Source: Pseudomonadota bacterium (GTDB lineage: Bacteria; Myxococcota_A; Polyangia; Polyangiales; Polyangiaceae). Taken from it: 64,000 nt of DNA. A model generated the notes under the pieces. The model did not search any database, was not told where the DNA came from, and saw only the letters and a list, made by a program, of their open reading frames with translations. Position 1 is the first letter of the stretch; every line of letters starts with the position of its first letter. The translations under genes and the position numbers were made by a program. The stretch lies in contig JAFAER010000190.1 of NCBI GenBank assembly GCA_023423895.1, forward strand, positions 24,795 through 88,794. The letters are read 5' to 3'. Positions 54,650-63,916 of this stretch are shown here, piece after piece.

Positions 54650-56106
54650 GCAGAGGCGTCGACCAACCGAAGCAGCTGCCGTGAGAGCTCCGTGAGCTCG
54701 CTCGCTGCTTGTAGCGTCTGCTTTGCGCCCGCGTCCGACTCGCGCGTGGCCTGCGCGACGTTGCCGATCGCCGAGCTCACCTGCTCCACCGCGGTCGCTT
54801 GCTGCTTCGTGCTCAGCTCGATCTCGCGTGCGGCTTCGGTCGTGGTGCCGATCAACGTCGCAATGCGCTCGAACGACGTCGTCACGTCCGCGAAGCGGGT
54901 CGTGCCCGCCTCGACCGCCTTCACCCCGCTCTCGGTCGCCATCACCGTCGTATTCACGGCAGCGCGCATGTCGTCGACGATGCCTCGGATCTCTTTCGTC
55001 GAGCCACCGACCCGGTCTGCGAGCTTGCGGATCTCGTCTGCGACAACGGAGAAGCGCCGTCCGTGCTCGCCTGCACCGGCGGCCTCGATGGTCGCGTTGA
55101 TCGCGAGGATGTTCGTCTGCTCGGCGAGCTCGTTGACGAGATCGAGAATGCCGCCGGCCTCCTGGGACTTCTTCCCCAGCTCGAGCATGTGCGTGACGAC
55201 GAGATCCACCTGGCGCTTCATCGCCTGCATCGTGTCTCGGGCGCTTTGCACCGTATCGCTGCCGCTCCGTGCCCCGGCCAGCGTATCTTCGGCCGTACGC
55301 GAGACGCGCTGGGCGCTGTCCGTGATCTGCCGTGAGGTCGCAAGGAGCTCCCGGATCGTCGTCGCAATCTCCGTCGTCGCGGAGAGCTGCTCGCGCGAGC
55401 CCGACGCCTGCTGGGTGGCCGCAGCCTGCAGCTCGGCCGAGGAGCTGCGGATGCTCGCGGCAGCGGAGCCGAGCTGCGAGGTCAGGGAGCGCGTGATGGT
55501 CGTCGCCGCGATGGCGACGAGGAGAAGCGCGACGACGACGCCAAGTCCGACGCCGAGCTTGGCGGCGCCTGCCCCCGCTTCCGCTTCCGCGTTCCGCTGC
55601 TCGAGCAGACGACGCTCCTCCTCGGCCATCTCGCCCGTGATCCTGCGGATCTCGTCCATCTGGCGCTTCCCGAGGCCCGCCTGGATCATGGGCGCGGCTG
55701 TCTCGATGCCCGCCGCCCGCCGCGCGTCGATCACTCGTCTGAGCTCCGCGGTGCGCTCTTGCGAGAGAGCCTCGAGCTCCGTCAATCGCGCCTGCTGGCG
55801 CGCATTGTCGGCTGTCAACCGACGAAGGTCGATCACCTGGGCGTGAACGGCACCAACGGCGCTCTCGTATGGCTGGAGGAACGCCGGGTCGCCCGTGATC
55901 ACGAACCCGCGCTGTCCCGTCTCCGCATCTTTCAGGAGTGACAGCACCGTTCCGATCTTCTCGAGCACGCCATGGGTATGGGTGACGCGCGCATTGTTCG
56001 CGATGAGTGTATCGATGCTCCGATAGCCGAGCACTCCGACGAGCAGGAGCATCGCAAGCGACAGCCCGAACCCGAGCCCAACTTTTCTACCGAATGTCCT
56101 CGTCAT
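54646..56106 (-). CDS. Methyl-accepting chemotaxis protein with CHASE3 sensor (WspA position)
   Basis: Protein of 486 residues. TM1 at 9-28, a helical CHASE3-like periplasmic domain (about 35-172, with 'DAETGQRGFVITGDPAFLQPY'), TM2 at 183-204 and the coiled-coil signalling domain. The hairpin tip ELAEQTNILAINATIEAA (326-343) is canonical. I see no room for a normal HAMP between TM2 and the coiled coil, which is unusual. No C-terminal CheR-docking pentapeptide. ATG 56106 has GAGG upstream; an ATG at 56139 would add 11 residues. Confidence 0.93.
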   Translation of the reverse strand: MTRTFGRKVGLGFGLSLAMLLLVGVLGYRSIDTLIANNARVTHTHGVLEKIGTVLSLLKDAETGQRGFVITGDPAFLQPYESAVGAVHAQVIDLRRLTADNARQQARLTELEALSQERTAELRRVIDARRAAGIETAAPMIQAGLGKRQMDEIRRITGEMAEEERRLLEQRNAEAEAGAGAAKLGVGLGVVVALLLVAIAATTITRSLTSQLGSAAASIRSSSAELQAAATQQASGSREQLSATTEIATTIRELLATSRQITDSAQRVSRTAEDTLAGARSGSDTVQSARDTMQAMKRQVDLVVTHMLELGKKSQEAGGILDLVNELAEQTNILAINATIEAAGAGEHGRRFSVVADEIRKLADRVGGSTKEIRGIVDDMRAAVNTTVMATESGVKAVEAGTTRFADVTTSFERIATLIGTTTEAAREIELSTKQQATAVEQVSSAIGNVAQATRESDAGAKQTLQAASELTELSRQLLRLVDASA

Positions 56107-56271
56107 CCATCCTCGCTGAGCGAGAGCCCATGAGCTCATTGGGATAGTCGCGTAATTCGGGTACTTCGTCGAGCACTCGCCGACGCTTTCGTCTCGGCTT
56201 CCGTTCGGAGCGCTGCCGCGGCAGAGTGACGCCGGGGCGTCGACCGACGCTCCCTCGAGCCAACGGTCCCC

Positions 56272-57276
56272 GTGCAGCTTTTCCCTACCTTCCGCTTCGC
56301 CCTACTCACCACGGTCGCGCTCACATCAGCCGCCTGCCAGCCGACCGGTTCGCCAGCGCCCGCGCCGCCCGCGCCGACGACGAATCCGAGCGCGAGCACC
56401 ACTGCCGCACCTGCGACGGACTCCGTCGGCTCGACGCGGGACGGAGAGCCGGAGGATGCTTCGGCCGATGCCCGCCTCGCGGTCGAAGCCGAGGCGGGGA
56501 CGGGCCCCGGCGCCCCGCCACCGGAGGGCATGCTTCTCGTCGCGGGCGGGACCTTCAAGATGGGCGCCGACCAAGGCGGCGAGGGCGACGAGCGGCCCGC
56601 GCACGACGTGACGGTGGCCTCGTTCTGGCTCGACACGACCGAGGTCACCCAGGCCGCTTACGAGGAGTGCGTCGCGGCGAAGGTGTGTACGCCGGCGGAT
56701 CCCGAGATCCTATCGACGTTTGGCGGCCTGTTTCGCGGTTCGCAGAAACCGGTCGTCGGTATCTCCTGGTACGCGGCGCGCGACTACTGCCAGTGGCGCG
56801 GCAAGCGGCTGCCTCGCGAAGCCGAGTTCGAGCGCGCGGTGCGTGGGAACGACGGCCGACGGTTTCCGTGGGGCAACGAGCCGCCGACGAAAGAACGGAC
56901 GGTGTTCTCCGCGAATGCGCCGGAGGACGTCGGGACACACCCGGCTGGGAAAGGGCCCTACGGCCACGACGACCTCGCAGGGAACGTCTGGGAATGGATC
57001 GAAGACGACTACGATCCGTTCGCGTACACGCGCCCCACCGCGAGCGAAGGCAAACCCGGAAGCTGCGAGGAGATCATCGCCGCTCAAAATAAGCTTCGCG
57101 CCGAAGGGAAACAGGGTTTCACGGGGAGCAATCCAATCCCCACCGACTGCGAGAAGTCGATTCGCGGCGGCGCGTACAACTATCCCGCGCAGGGCCTCCG
57201 TAGCACGAACCGGATCCACCATCCCCCGCGCTTCAAGCTGCGGATGACCGGAGTGCGCTGCGCGAAGGACGCGTGA
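56272..57276 (+). CDS. Lipoprotein with SUMF1/FGE-like domain
   Basis: Protein of 334 residues starting at GTG 56272. Signal peptide ends TSAAC (lipobox, Cys22). After an Ala/Pro/Thr linker the SUMF1 fold runs from about 86: 'GMLLVAGGTFKMGADQGGEGDERPAHDVTVASFWLDTTEVTQAAYEECV'-type opening, 'VVGISWYAARDYCQWRGKRLPREAEFERAVRG', 'FPWGNEPP', 'DLAGNVWEWIEDDYDPF', 'IRGGAYNYPAQGLRSTNR'. The catalytic Cys pair of formylglycine-generating enzymes is missing. Second gene of this type in the window. Divergent from the chemosensory operon, so a link with it is possible but unproved. Confidence 0.9.
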   Translation: MQLFPTFRFALLTTVALTSAACQPTGSPAPAPPAPTTNPSASTTAAPATDSVGSTRDGEPEDASADARLAVEAEAGTGPGAPPPEGMLLVAGGTFKMGADQGGEGDERPAHDVTVASFWLDTTEVTQAAYEECVAAKVCTPADPEILSTFGGLFRGSQKPVVGISWYAARDYCQWRGKRLPREAEFERAVRGNDGRRFPWGNEPPTKERTVFSANAPEDVGTHPAGKGPYGHDDLAGNVWEWIEDDYDPFAYTRPTASEGKPGSCEEIIAAQNKLRAEGKQGFTGSNPIPTDCEKSIRGGAYNYPAQGLRSTNRIHHPPRFKLRMTGVRCAKDA

Positions 57277-57382
57277 CAGTCGCGATCTGTCACGCCGCCG
57301 ATTGGCAAAGTGCCACATCTCGCGTTTTCGAGCGTCGACCTAAACTCGGGACGAGGGCGGGGGTCTCGAGGACGTCTTCGCG

Positions 57383-59476
57383 ATGAACGATCCGGCGGTC
57401 TTCCACCACGTCTTTCACTCGAGCCCGAATGCCTACATGCTCGTGGATGCGCAGCTCCACTTGGTCGCTGCGAACGATGCCTACTTGGCGATCACCGGCA
57501 CCCGTCGCGAAGACATCGTCGGACTACCGGTGTTCCGGGCGTTTCCACACGACGCTGCGCATCCCGAAAACGAGAACGTTCGCCGGATCCGAGCGTCGTT
57601 CGAGAAGGTGCTCGAGACGGGCAAGCGCGACGATATCGCCTTCATCCACTATCGCGTCGCGCGCGAGCCGGGCGGCCCGCTCGAGGACCGCTATTGGAGC
57701 GCGACGCACGTACCCATCCTCGGAGCCGACGGAAAAGTCGAGCTGATCCTCCAGCACACCGTCGACGTCACCGACGTCGGCCGACTCAAGGCAGGCGGAG
57801 GTCAGCAGACGCCCGCGCCGGTCGTGGCGCAGATCGAAGCCGGCCTGCTCGGCCGCGCTCGGATCATCCAGGAGACGAACGTCTCGCTCGGAGAAGAGCT
57901 CAAACGCCTCCGCACCGTCTACGAGCAGGCTCCCGGCTTCATCTGCATCCTCCAAGGGCCAGAGCACATCTTCGAGCTCACGAACGCGGCGTACCGCAAG
58001 CTCGTGGGTAACCGGCAGCTGCAGGGCAAAAGCGTGCGAGAGGCGCTTCCGGACATCGCGGGGCAAGGCTTCTACGAGCTGCTCGACCGCGTCTACACGA
58101 CCGGCCAGCCCTTCATCGGCAATGCGATGAACATCGTCCTCCAGGATCGGCCGGATGAGCCGCCTCGCGAGGCGGTCCTCGACTTCATCTATCAGCCTGT
58201 CGTCGACGCATTCGGGTCGGTCGTCGGTATCTTCGTACAAGGCAACGACATCACCGAGCAGCGAAAGGTGCAGCTCGAACGTGAGCGCCTGGCCGAAGAG
58301 CGAGGGTTGCTGCTCCTCGCGGAGCAGGCGGCGCGTGCCGAGGCGGAACGCGCCAATCGCTTGAAGGACGAGTTTCTCGCCACTGTGAGCCACGAGCTGC
58401 GGACGCCCCTGACCGCGATCATAGGCTGGTTGCAGCTTCTGCGAAGCGGACAGCTCGACGTCGCGCGAAGGGAGCGCGCCCTCGACACGATCGAGCGCAA
58501 TTCACGCGCTCTTGCGCAGCTGGTCGAGGACATCCTCGACGTGAGCCGCATCATGAGCGGCAAGATGAAGCTGCAGGTCGAGCCCGTGTGCGTGATGGAT
58601 GCGACCGAAGCCGCCATCGATGCCGTGCGACCCGCGGCAGACGCCAGGAACATCCGGATCCACGCGGCGCTCGACTCCGACGCGGTCGTCATGGGCGACC
58701 CGGGCCGCCTACAGCAGATCGTCTGGAATCTGCTGTCGAACGCGGTGAAGTTCACGGCGAAAGGTGGCCGCATCCACGTCGTCGTCGAGCGCAGCGCGTC
58801 CTCGATCACCATCTCTGTGCGAGACACCGGCGCCGGAATCGAGCCGGAGTTCCTCCCGCACGTGTTCGAGCGATTTCGTCAGGCCGAGGGCAGCACGACC
58901 CGTCAACACGGCGGGCTCGGACTCGGACTCGCGATCGTGAAGCACCTCGTCGAGCTCCACGGAGGGTCCATCACCGCCGAGAGCGATGGACTCGGCAAGG
59001 GCGCGCTGTTCGTGGTGGCGCTTCCCGTCGCGCTAACGCGACAACACGTTCCCGAGCCGCTCGAGCGGAACGTCGATTGTCCCGACGAGCTCCGTGGGCT
59101 GCGGATCCTCGTGGTCGAAGACGAGACGGACACGCGGGAGCTACTGCGCGACATCCTGACGGGGTGCGGAGTCATCGTCGACGTTGCGTCCTCGGTCGCC
59201 GAAGGGCTCGAGGCGATGCGGCGTGCTCCGCCGGACATCCTCATCTCCGACATCGGGATGCCGGCGGAGGACGGCTTCAGCTTCATCCGCCGCGTCCGCG
59301 CGCTCCCCGAAGACGAAGGCGGCCGCGTTCCTGCCATCGCGGTGACCGCCTTCGCTCGCACGGAGGATCGAACGGCGGTACTACGGGCCGGCTTCCGCGC
59401 GCACGTACCGAAGCCGATCGACATCGCCGAGCTGCTCGCGGTCATCGCGTCACTCGCGCCGGAGCGGCGGCGGTGA
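57383..59476 (+). CDS. PAS-PAS hybrid histidine kinase with C-terminal receiver
   Basis: Soluble protein of 697 residues. PAS 1 (about 5-135), PAS 2 (about 175-292), a coiled coil (293-330), HisKA with His337 in ATVSHELRTPLTAIIGW, HATPase_c (NLLSNAVKFTAKGG, DTGAGIE, GGLGLGLAIVKHL) and a receiver (570-697) with Asp623 in ILISDIGMP and Lys108 of that domain in VPKPID. No membrane segments, so it senses something inside the cell. The receiver may pass phosphate to a separate HPt protein, none of which is nearby. Confidence 0.95.
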   Translation: MNDPAVFHHVFHSSPNAYMLVDAQLHLVAANDAYLAITGTRREDIVGLPVFRAFPHDAAHPENENVRRIRASFEKVLETGKRDDIAFIHYRVAREPGGPLEDRYWSATHVPILGADGKVELILQHTVDVTDVGRLKAGGGQQTPAPVVAQIEAGLLGRARIIQETNVSLGEELKRLRTVYEQAPGFICILQGPEHIFELTNAAYRKLVGNRQLQGKSVREALPDIAGQGFYELLDRVYTTGQPFIGNAMNIVLQDRPDEPPREAVLDFIYQPVVDAFGSVVGIFVQGNDITEQRKVQLERERLAEERGLLLLAEQAARAEAERANRLKDEFLATVSHELRTPLTAIIGWLQLLRSGQLDVARRERALDTIERNSRALAQLVEDILDVSRIMSGKMKLQVEPVCVMDATEAAIDAVRPAADARNIRIHAALDSDAVVMGDPGRLQQIVWNLLSNAVKFTAKGGRIHVVVERSASSITISVRDTGAGIEPEFLPHVFERFRQAEGSTTRQHGGLGLGLAIVKHLVELHGGSITAESDGLGKGALFVVALPVALTRQHVPEPLERNVDCPDELRGLRILVVEDETDTRELLRDILTGCGVIVDVASSVAEGLEAMRRAPPDILISDIGMPAEDGFSFIRRVRALPEDEGGRVPAIAVTAFARTEDRTAVLRAGFRAHVPKPIDIAELLAVIASLAPERRR

Positions 59477-59531
59477 CGCACGCGAAATGCTTCTGCTCAG
59501 CACGAACGGCGGCCGCCATCGCGCGGAGCGA

Positions 59532-59999
59532 TCAGCCGCGGATACGCCAGTTCCCGACGAAGCTCTTTCCGATCTCGTCACACGTCGGGTCGGTGACGAT
59601 GAGCTCCGGGCGGCCATTCCGGTTCACGACGATCGTGTTCTGGCGAAAGACGCGTCCGAACGAGACCGCCTCGTCCCGATCCATCCCGTGCACGAGCCAC
59701 GACGGCTCGCGCCACGTGCCTTCCGGATCCTCCTCGTAGCCGACGCACTGCTCGACGCGATAGCAGCCGAGCACGAGCATGTCGCGCAGGACCGCGTGGC
59801 GCGCGTCGTTCACCTTCCGAGGCAGCAGCATCGAGCGAGGGTTGAAGGCCGTCAGGACGGTGAACGGCTTCGTCAGCAGGTCGGGGAGCGCGGACACGTC
59901 CTGGACCACGTCGCCGTCCATCGAGACGCGCAACGGTCCGGTCGTCGAGGGCAGGTCGTAGACGGTGGAGAGGTACTGACGGAGGAGGCTGTGGTCCAT
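59532..59999 (-). CDS. DUF3293 protein
   Basis: Protein of 155 residues. 'YLSTVYDLPS', 'PFTVLTAFNPRSMLLPRKVNDARHAVLRDML', 'GYEEDPEGTWREPSWLVHGMDRDEAVSFGRVFRQNTIVV' is the complete DUF3293 pattern. Function unknown. ATG 59999 lies 16 bases after the response regulator stop, so it probably ends the PhoB/PhoR-like operon. Confidence 0.85.
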   Translation of the reverse strand: MDHSLLRQYLSTVYDLPSTTGPLRVSMDGDVVQDVSALPDLLTKPFTVLTAFNPRSMLLPRKVNDARHAVLRDMLVLGCYRVEQCVGYEEDPEGTWREPSWLVHGMDRDEAVSFGRVFRQNTIVVNRNGRPELIVTDPTCDEIGKSFVGNWRIRG

Positions 60000-60015
60000 A
60001 CGGGTCGACGTTCCT

Positions 60016-60774
60016 TCAGGTCTTTCCCGGCTCGACGAGATCGAAGCGGTATCCCACGCCACGCACCGTCTGGATGAAGACGGGATCTTGCGGGTCCGCC
60101 TCGAGCTTGGCCCGGAGCTGCTGGATGAAGTTGTCCACGGTTCGTGGCGTACCGTGATGATTCGGCCCCCAAACTCGACGGAAGATGTCCTCGCGTGACA
60201 GCGCCTTGCCGCGCTCTCCGATGAGGCACATGAGGACGTCGAACTCGGTCGCGGTGACGTCGACGGATGCCCCACCACGCTTGATGGTGCGCGCGGCGAC
60301 ATCAACCTCGACGTCGCCGAACGCGATCTTCGCGCGGCTCGCTTCGCGGATGGCCGCGGCGGCGGCGCCTCGCCGAAGGGCGCCACGCACACGCGCGAGG
60401 AGCTCCGCGAGGCTGAATGGCTTCGCGACGTAGTCTTCCGCTCCGAGCTCGAGACCTGCGACCTTGTCCATCTCCGCCGACTTCGCGGACAGGATGATGA
60501 TGGGCATCGTCCGGCCTTCGTTGCGGAGATCGTGCAGGACCTCCAGACCGTTTCGTTTCGGAAGCATGACGTCGAGAACGATGAGGTCCGGCTCCATCGT
60601 GCGCGCCAGATCGAGCGCGCGATCTCCGTCCTCGGCGATGAGCACCTCGTACCCTTCGCTCTCGAGGTTGATGCGCAGGCCGATGGCGATGCTCGGATCG
60701 TCCTCGACGACGAGAATGCGCCGTCCTTGCAGACTGACCGTCTTTCCTGGTCGCGGACCCGGCTGCACGAGCAT
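60016..60774 (-). CDS. OmpR/PhoB-family response regulator
   Basis: Protein of 252 residues. Receiver at about 20-135 (acidic VVEDD, phospho-acceptor Asp68 in VLDVMLPKRNG, Lys in VAKPFS) and a winged-helix DNA-binding domain at about 150-248 (TATEFDVLMCLIGERGKALSREDIFRRVWG, RTVDNFIQQLRAKLE, TVRGVGYRF). ATG 60774 is used; a GTG just before it at 60777 is also possible. The partner kinase is 92 bases upstream on the same strand. Confidence 0.95.
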   Translation of the reverse strand: MLVQPGPRPGKTVSLQGRRILVVEDDPSIAIGLRINLESEGYEVLIAEDGDRALDLARTMEPDLIVLDVMLPKRNGLEVLHDLRNEGRTMPIIILSAKSAEMDKVAGLELGAEDYVAKPFSLAELLARVRGALRRGAAAAAIREASRAKIAFGDVEVDVAARTIKRGGASVDVTATEFDVLMCLIGERGKALSREDIFRRVWGPNHHGTPRTVDNFIQQLRAKLEADPQDPVFIQTVRGVGYRFDLVEPGKT

Positions 60775-60869
60775 CACCTTCGTCCAGGGCTTTACCGCGA
60801 AGCCGCGGCGCGCCGCCAGCGCTTCGTGTGTTCAGTCAGCAACCTGGCGCTCCTCCGCCCCACGGGTGT

Positions 60870-61895
60870 TCATCCGGCGGAGCCCTGCGAGCGCGCTTCC
60901 TCGAGCGTCGTCTTGGAGCTCTCCTCGCGGGGAATCGCCGGCAGGACGAGCGAGAAGGTCGACCCCTTCCCCTCGGTGCTCTCGACCAGGACGCGTGCCC
61001 GGTGTGCTCGCGCCACGTGGTTCACGATTGCAAGGCCGAGCCCGGAGCCCTCCTTCGTCCGCGAGAGGCGATCGTCGATCCGATAGAACTTCTCGAAGAT
61101 GCGGCGGTGCTCCGGCCGAGGAATGCCGCTCCCGTTGTCGGTGACAGCAATCGTCACGTTCCCGTCCGCGGCCGAAACCGCGAGGCGAACCCTCGGGGGC
61201 GTCCCTCCGTACTTCTGCGCGTTCGACAGCAAGTTCACGATTGCATCGACGATCGCCGCGCGATCGACGACCACGTCGGGAAGGTCGGGCGCGGCCTCGA
61301 CCCCGAAGTCGAGCTCTCCGCCGACCTCGAGATGAGGAGCGTAGGCGCGCAGTGCATCCTCGAGGATGTCGGCGACCTTCTCCGTTCGAAGCTCGTAGAT
61401 CTTGCGGCCCGCCTCCATCCTTCCCCAGTCGAGGAGGCGCTCGATCATCTTCGACAGACGTTCGGACTCGGCCACGAGGAGCGTCGCGCACTTCTCCCGC
61501 GTCGCACTGTCGGCCTCCGGTCGCTGGAGCGTCTCGGCGAAGAGTCGGATGGCCGTGAGCGGCGTTCGCAGCTCATGGCTGACCTTGGAGACGAAGTCAG
61601 CCTGGAGCTCGGAGAGGTTGGCCTCTCGTCGCACGAAGACGATGACCAGCACGATGCCCGTGATGACGACGGACACGAAGCTGACCGTGAGGATCCCGAA
61701 GAGCAGGTTGATGCGGGCCTCGAGGAACATCAGGATGATGCCGATCGAGAGAAGCAGGACCGTCGGGATGATGACGAGGTAGACGAGCAGCTGGACGATG
61801 CGTCGATAGCCGAGCCGCTGCAGGTTCTTCGCGGTCACCTGGCGGATGCGCTCGGTTGCGCCATGTGAGGAAGAAGGCCGGTCGATCGTGCCCAT
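60870..61895 (-). CDS. Membrane sensor histidine kinase, PhoR/ResE-like
   Basis: Protein of 341 residues from ATG 61895. Two membrane helices (about 34-58 and 64-88) joined by a loop of only a few residues, so it has no periplasmic sensor and probably senses the membrane or an interacting protein. HisKA with His107 in FVSKVSHELRTPLTAIRLF, HATPase_c with NLLSNAQKYGG, DNGSGIP and GSGLGLAIV. The upstream ATG at 61964 would add 23 residues of no clear type. Partner of the downstream regulator. Confidence 0.94.
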   Translation of the reverse strand: MGTIDRPSSSHGATERIRQVTAKNLQRLGYRRIVQLLVYLVIIPTVLLLSIGIILMFLEARINLLFGILTVSFVSVVITGIVLVIVFVRREANLSELQADFVSKVSHELRTPLTAIRLFAETLQRPEADSATREKCATLLVAESERLSKMIERLLDWGRMEAGRKIYELRTEKVADILEDALRAYAPHLEVGGELDFGVEAAPDLPDVVVDRAAIVDAIVNLLSNAQKYGGTPPRVRLAVSAADGNVTIAVTDNGSGIPRPEHRRIFEKFYRIDDRLSRTKEGSGLGLAIVNHVARAHRARVLVESTEGKGSTFSLVLPAIPREESSKTTLEEARSQGSAG

Positions 61896-62131
61896 GGATC
61901 TCCGACGGCTATAGCACCGGACCTCCGCCGCGGAGAGGTATGCTCCTGTGGTCGACGGGTTCAAGCGACGACGGCTGGCGGCGCGCTCGGCTACGTCCCG
62001 CCGATCGCGTTCGAGCAGCTCCTCGAAAGCTCTTCGACCCGTTCAGCCCGCCACCCGGCGCCGCGTCTCGACATGCGCGCGCACGGGATGTCAGGACGAG
62101 TCGATCGACCGTCGGAGTGAGCCGGCGTGAG

Positions 62132-62937
62132 TCAGCGAACGAAGACTTCGCCCTGTTCGCCCATCAGCCCGGCTCCGTAGTTGCAGTTGGTGTACTCCAA
62201 CTCGAAGCTCCCGGGCTGCAGCCCGTAGTACGTGAGCTCGTACTGCTCCGGTGTGTCACGAAAGAAGAAGGCCCTCTGGCTCGACGTGAACCCGGCGTAG
62301 CGCAGCATGCCTGGGCCCCTCGGCCGCGCGCATGTGCCTTGTACGGTGGTGACAGGCCAGACTTCGACGGCAGCGTCGGCGTAGGTCGCAACGAACCCGC
62401 CCGGTACGGTCATCGTGTACGCATTGTTCGAGAACGTCTTCGTGCCGGAGTGTGCTCCGACGAGGATCTCGGTGAAGCCGATCCCCGCGTCCACGACGGC
62501 GAGGGCGTAAGGCGCGTCGTCCGCTCTCACGTTCCCGCGGGTCACGGTCCAACCGAGCTCGCCGCCTCCACCTGCCACGCTGCGGCCGACGAGCAACGCC
62601 CCTCCTCCCGCGGTGGTCATGTCGCAGTAGACATCGAGGTTGGGGAGCGGGCCATTGCCGTCGGCGTCGATGCGATAGAACCCGTCCGGCGGCGGCGGGC
62701 TCGCTGCATCAGCTCCTTGCAGGACTTCGGCAGTGGCGCCCCCGTCTCCGCCGCGCCGGCGTCCGCCGCGCCCGCCTCCGCTGTGCCTGGTGCAGCGGGC
62801 GCAGGCGAGGTCCCGCCGTTCATGCCGTCGAACGACGTCGTGAGCATGCAGCTCGTCAGTCCCGCAGCCCCCAAGAGCAACAGTGCCGCTCCGACTCGCC
62901 GGGCACTACGCTCCTCGGGTCGCACAAAGAGGCTCAC
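62132..62937 (-). pseudogene. Lipoprotein with fibrinogen-like segment, broken by a frameshift
   Basis: The first part starts at GTG 62937 (GAGGGG four bases upstream), has a signal peptide ending AGLTSC (Cys30) and runs to KSCKELMQ near 62705. There the frame is lost. One frame over, the sequence continues ASPPPPDGFYRIDADGNGP and then DVYCDMTTAGGGALLV. Together they rebuild the 'SCKE...pdG.Y.IdpdG.g....v.CdMtt.GGGW' start of fibrinogen-like domains in myxobacterial lipoproteins. One base is missing near 62700-62710, just before a (CCG)n run. The downstream part stays open to 62132. Could be a true mutation, a programmed shift or a sequence error. Confidence 0.8.
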
Positions 62938-63854
62938 ATGGCCCCTCACCACGGCAACGGTTGGCCCTGTGGCTCCGCCGGCGTCGCTCTTACGTCGCAC
63001 GAAGGGCTGAAACGCGAAGCCGATCTCGAACAGCGTCCTTCCGAACTTCCGAGCTCCCTGTCTCCTGTCCCTCTCCTCTCACATCGCACGCTCAGAGGAC
63101 GGGGATGGGCGTCCCAAGGATCTCGAGCCTGCCATCGCGAGAGACTTCACAGGACGCTGAAGCGCGGAAGAGGAGCGAGCGCGAACGAGGAAACGCTCGT
63201 CTCGGGCGTAGGCCAACCAACCTTCCTCCGTCCCCGCTTAGCCTCCCTCTATCGAAGCGAGATCGACCTCTCCCGAGAGCGCCATGCCGCGCGGAACCGA
63301 CAACGAGAGCGCGTTCTCTCGAGCCGCAGGAGCCAGCCAACCGAAGCCTCAGACCCCGCATGGAGGAGGTTCCACATGCCCGACCGGCCGACGCGCGCCC
63401 ATCGAGAGCGGCACGGACCGCCTCACGATTTGCGCCCAGGGACGTCCCCCCCGGCGCCGCAATCGGAGCCACATCCTCCTCGGAAAAGGCCCGAACGCGA
63501 CAGCCGCACGTCGTGATCGACGAGGCAGGGGGCAGTCGCCGCCGAGCACGCTGCACCGGCCGGCTCGAGGACCAGAGACAGTCAGCTCGTCCCCCATCCC
63601 CTTCCGATCTTCCGCCCTTCCTGTGGCTCCGAAAGCGAACGCGACACCGTCGCCGCCGAGCGGACGCTGGCATCAGCCCCAAACGCGCCCGGCGTCGCCG
63701 AGCCGGAAGCCCACGCGCTTCAGCGCGAGCCGACGCTGGCATCAGCTCCAGACGCCCCGCATCGCCGAGACGGAAGCGCAAGCGCTGCACCGCCGCGAGC
63801 GCATCAAGCTCGAGCGTTCGACGAGCACCGCAGCGAGCCGAGAGATCGGAAGAC
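62938..63854. other. Gene-poor interval before the rRNA operon end
   Basis: About 900 bases with no gene I can support; open frames on both strands are Arg-rich and lack motifs. It contains an imperfect direct repeat of about 69 bases. Confidence 0.55.
63663..63790. repeat. Imperfect 69-base direct repeat
   Basis: GACGCTGGCATCAGC begins at 63663 and again at 63732. Each copy continues with an ACGC box, a CGCCGAG box and CGGAAGC, with small differences. Confidence 0.6.
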
Positions 63855-63889
63855 AAAATGCAAAAAGCCCGACAGTCGCGCAGTGCGCG
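63855..63889 (-). terminator. Candidate terminator of the rRNA operon
   Basis: On the minus strand CGCGC-ACT-GCGCG (63877-63889) is followed, after ten bases, by TTTTT (63862-63866) and TTTT (63855-63858). It lies about 30 bases past the 5S 3' end. The gap between stem and T run makes it imperfect. Confidence 0.45.
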
Positions 63890-63916
63890 GTCTCTCGAGC
63901 TTCTTTTGGGAAAAAT

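Noticed and set aside
63092..63856. A 254-codon minus-strand frame upstream of the 5S gene
   Set aside because: Arg/Ala/Gly-rich with no motif, signal or ribosome site, and it includes the imperfect direct repeat; no support as a gene.
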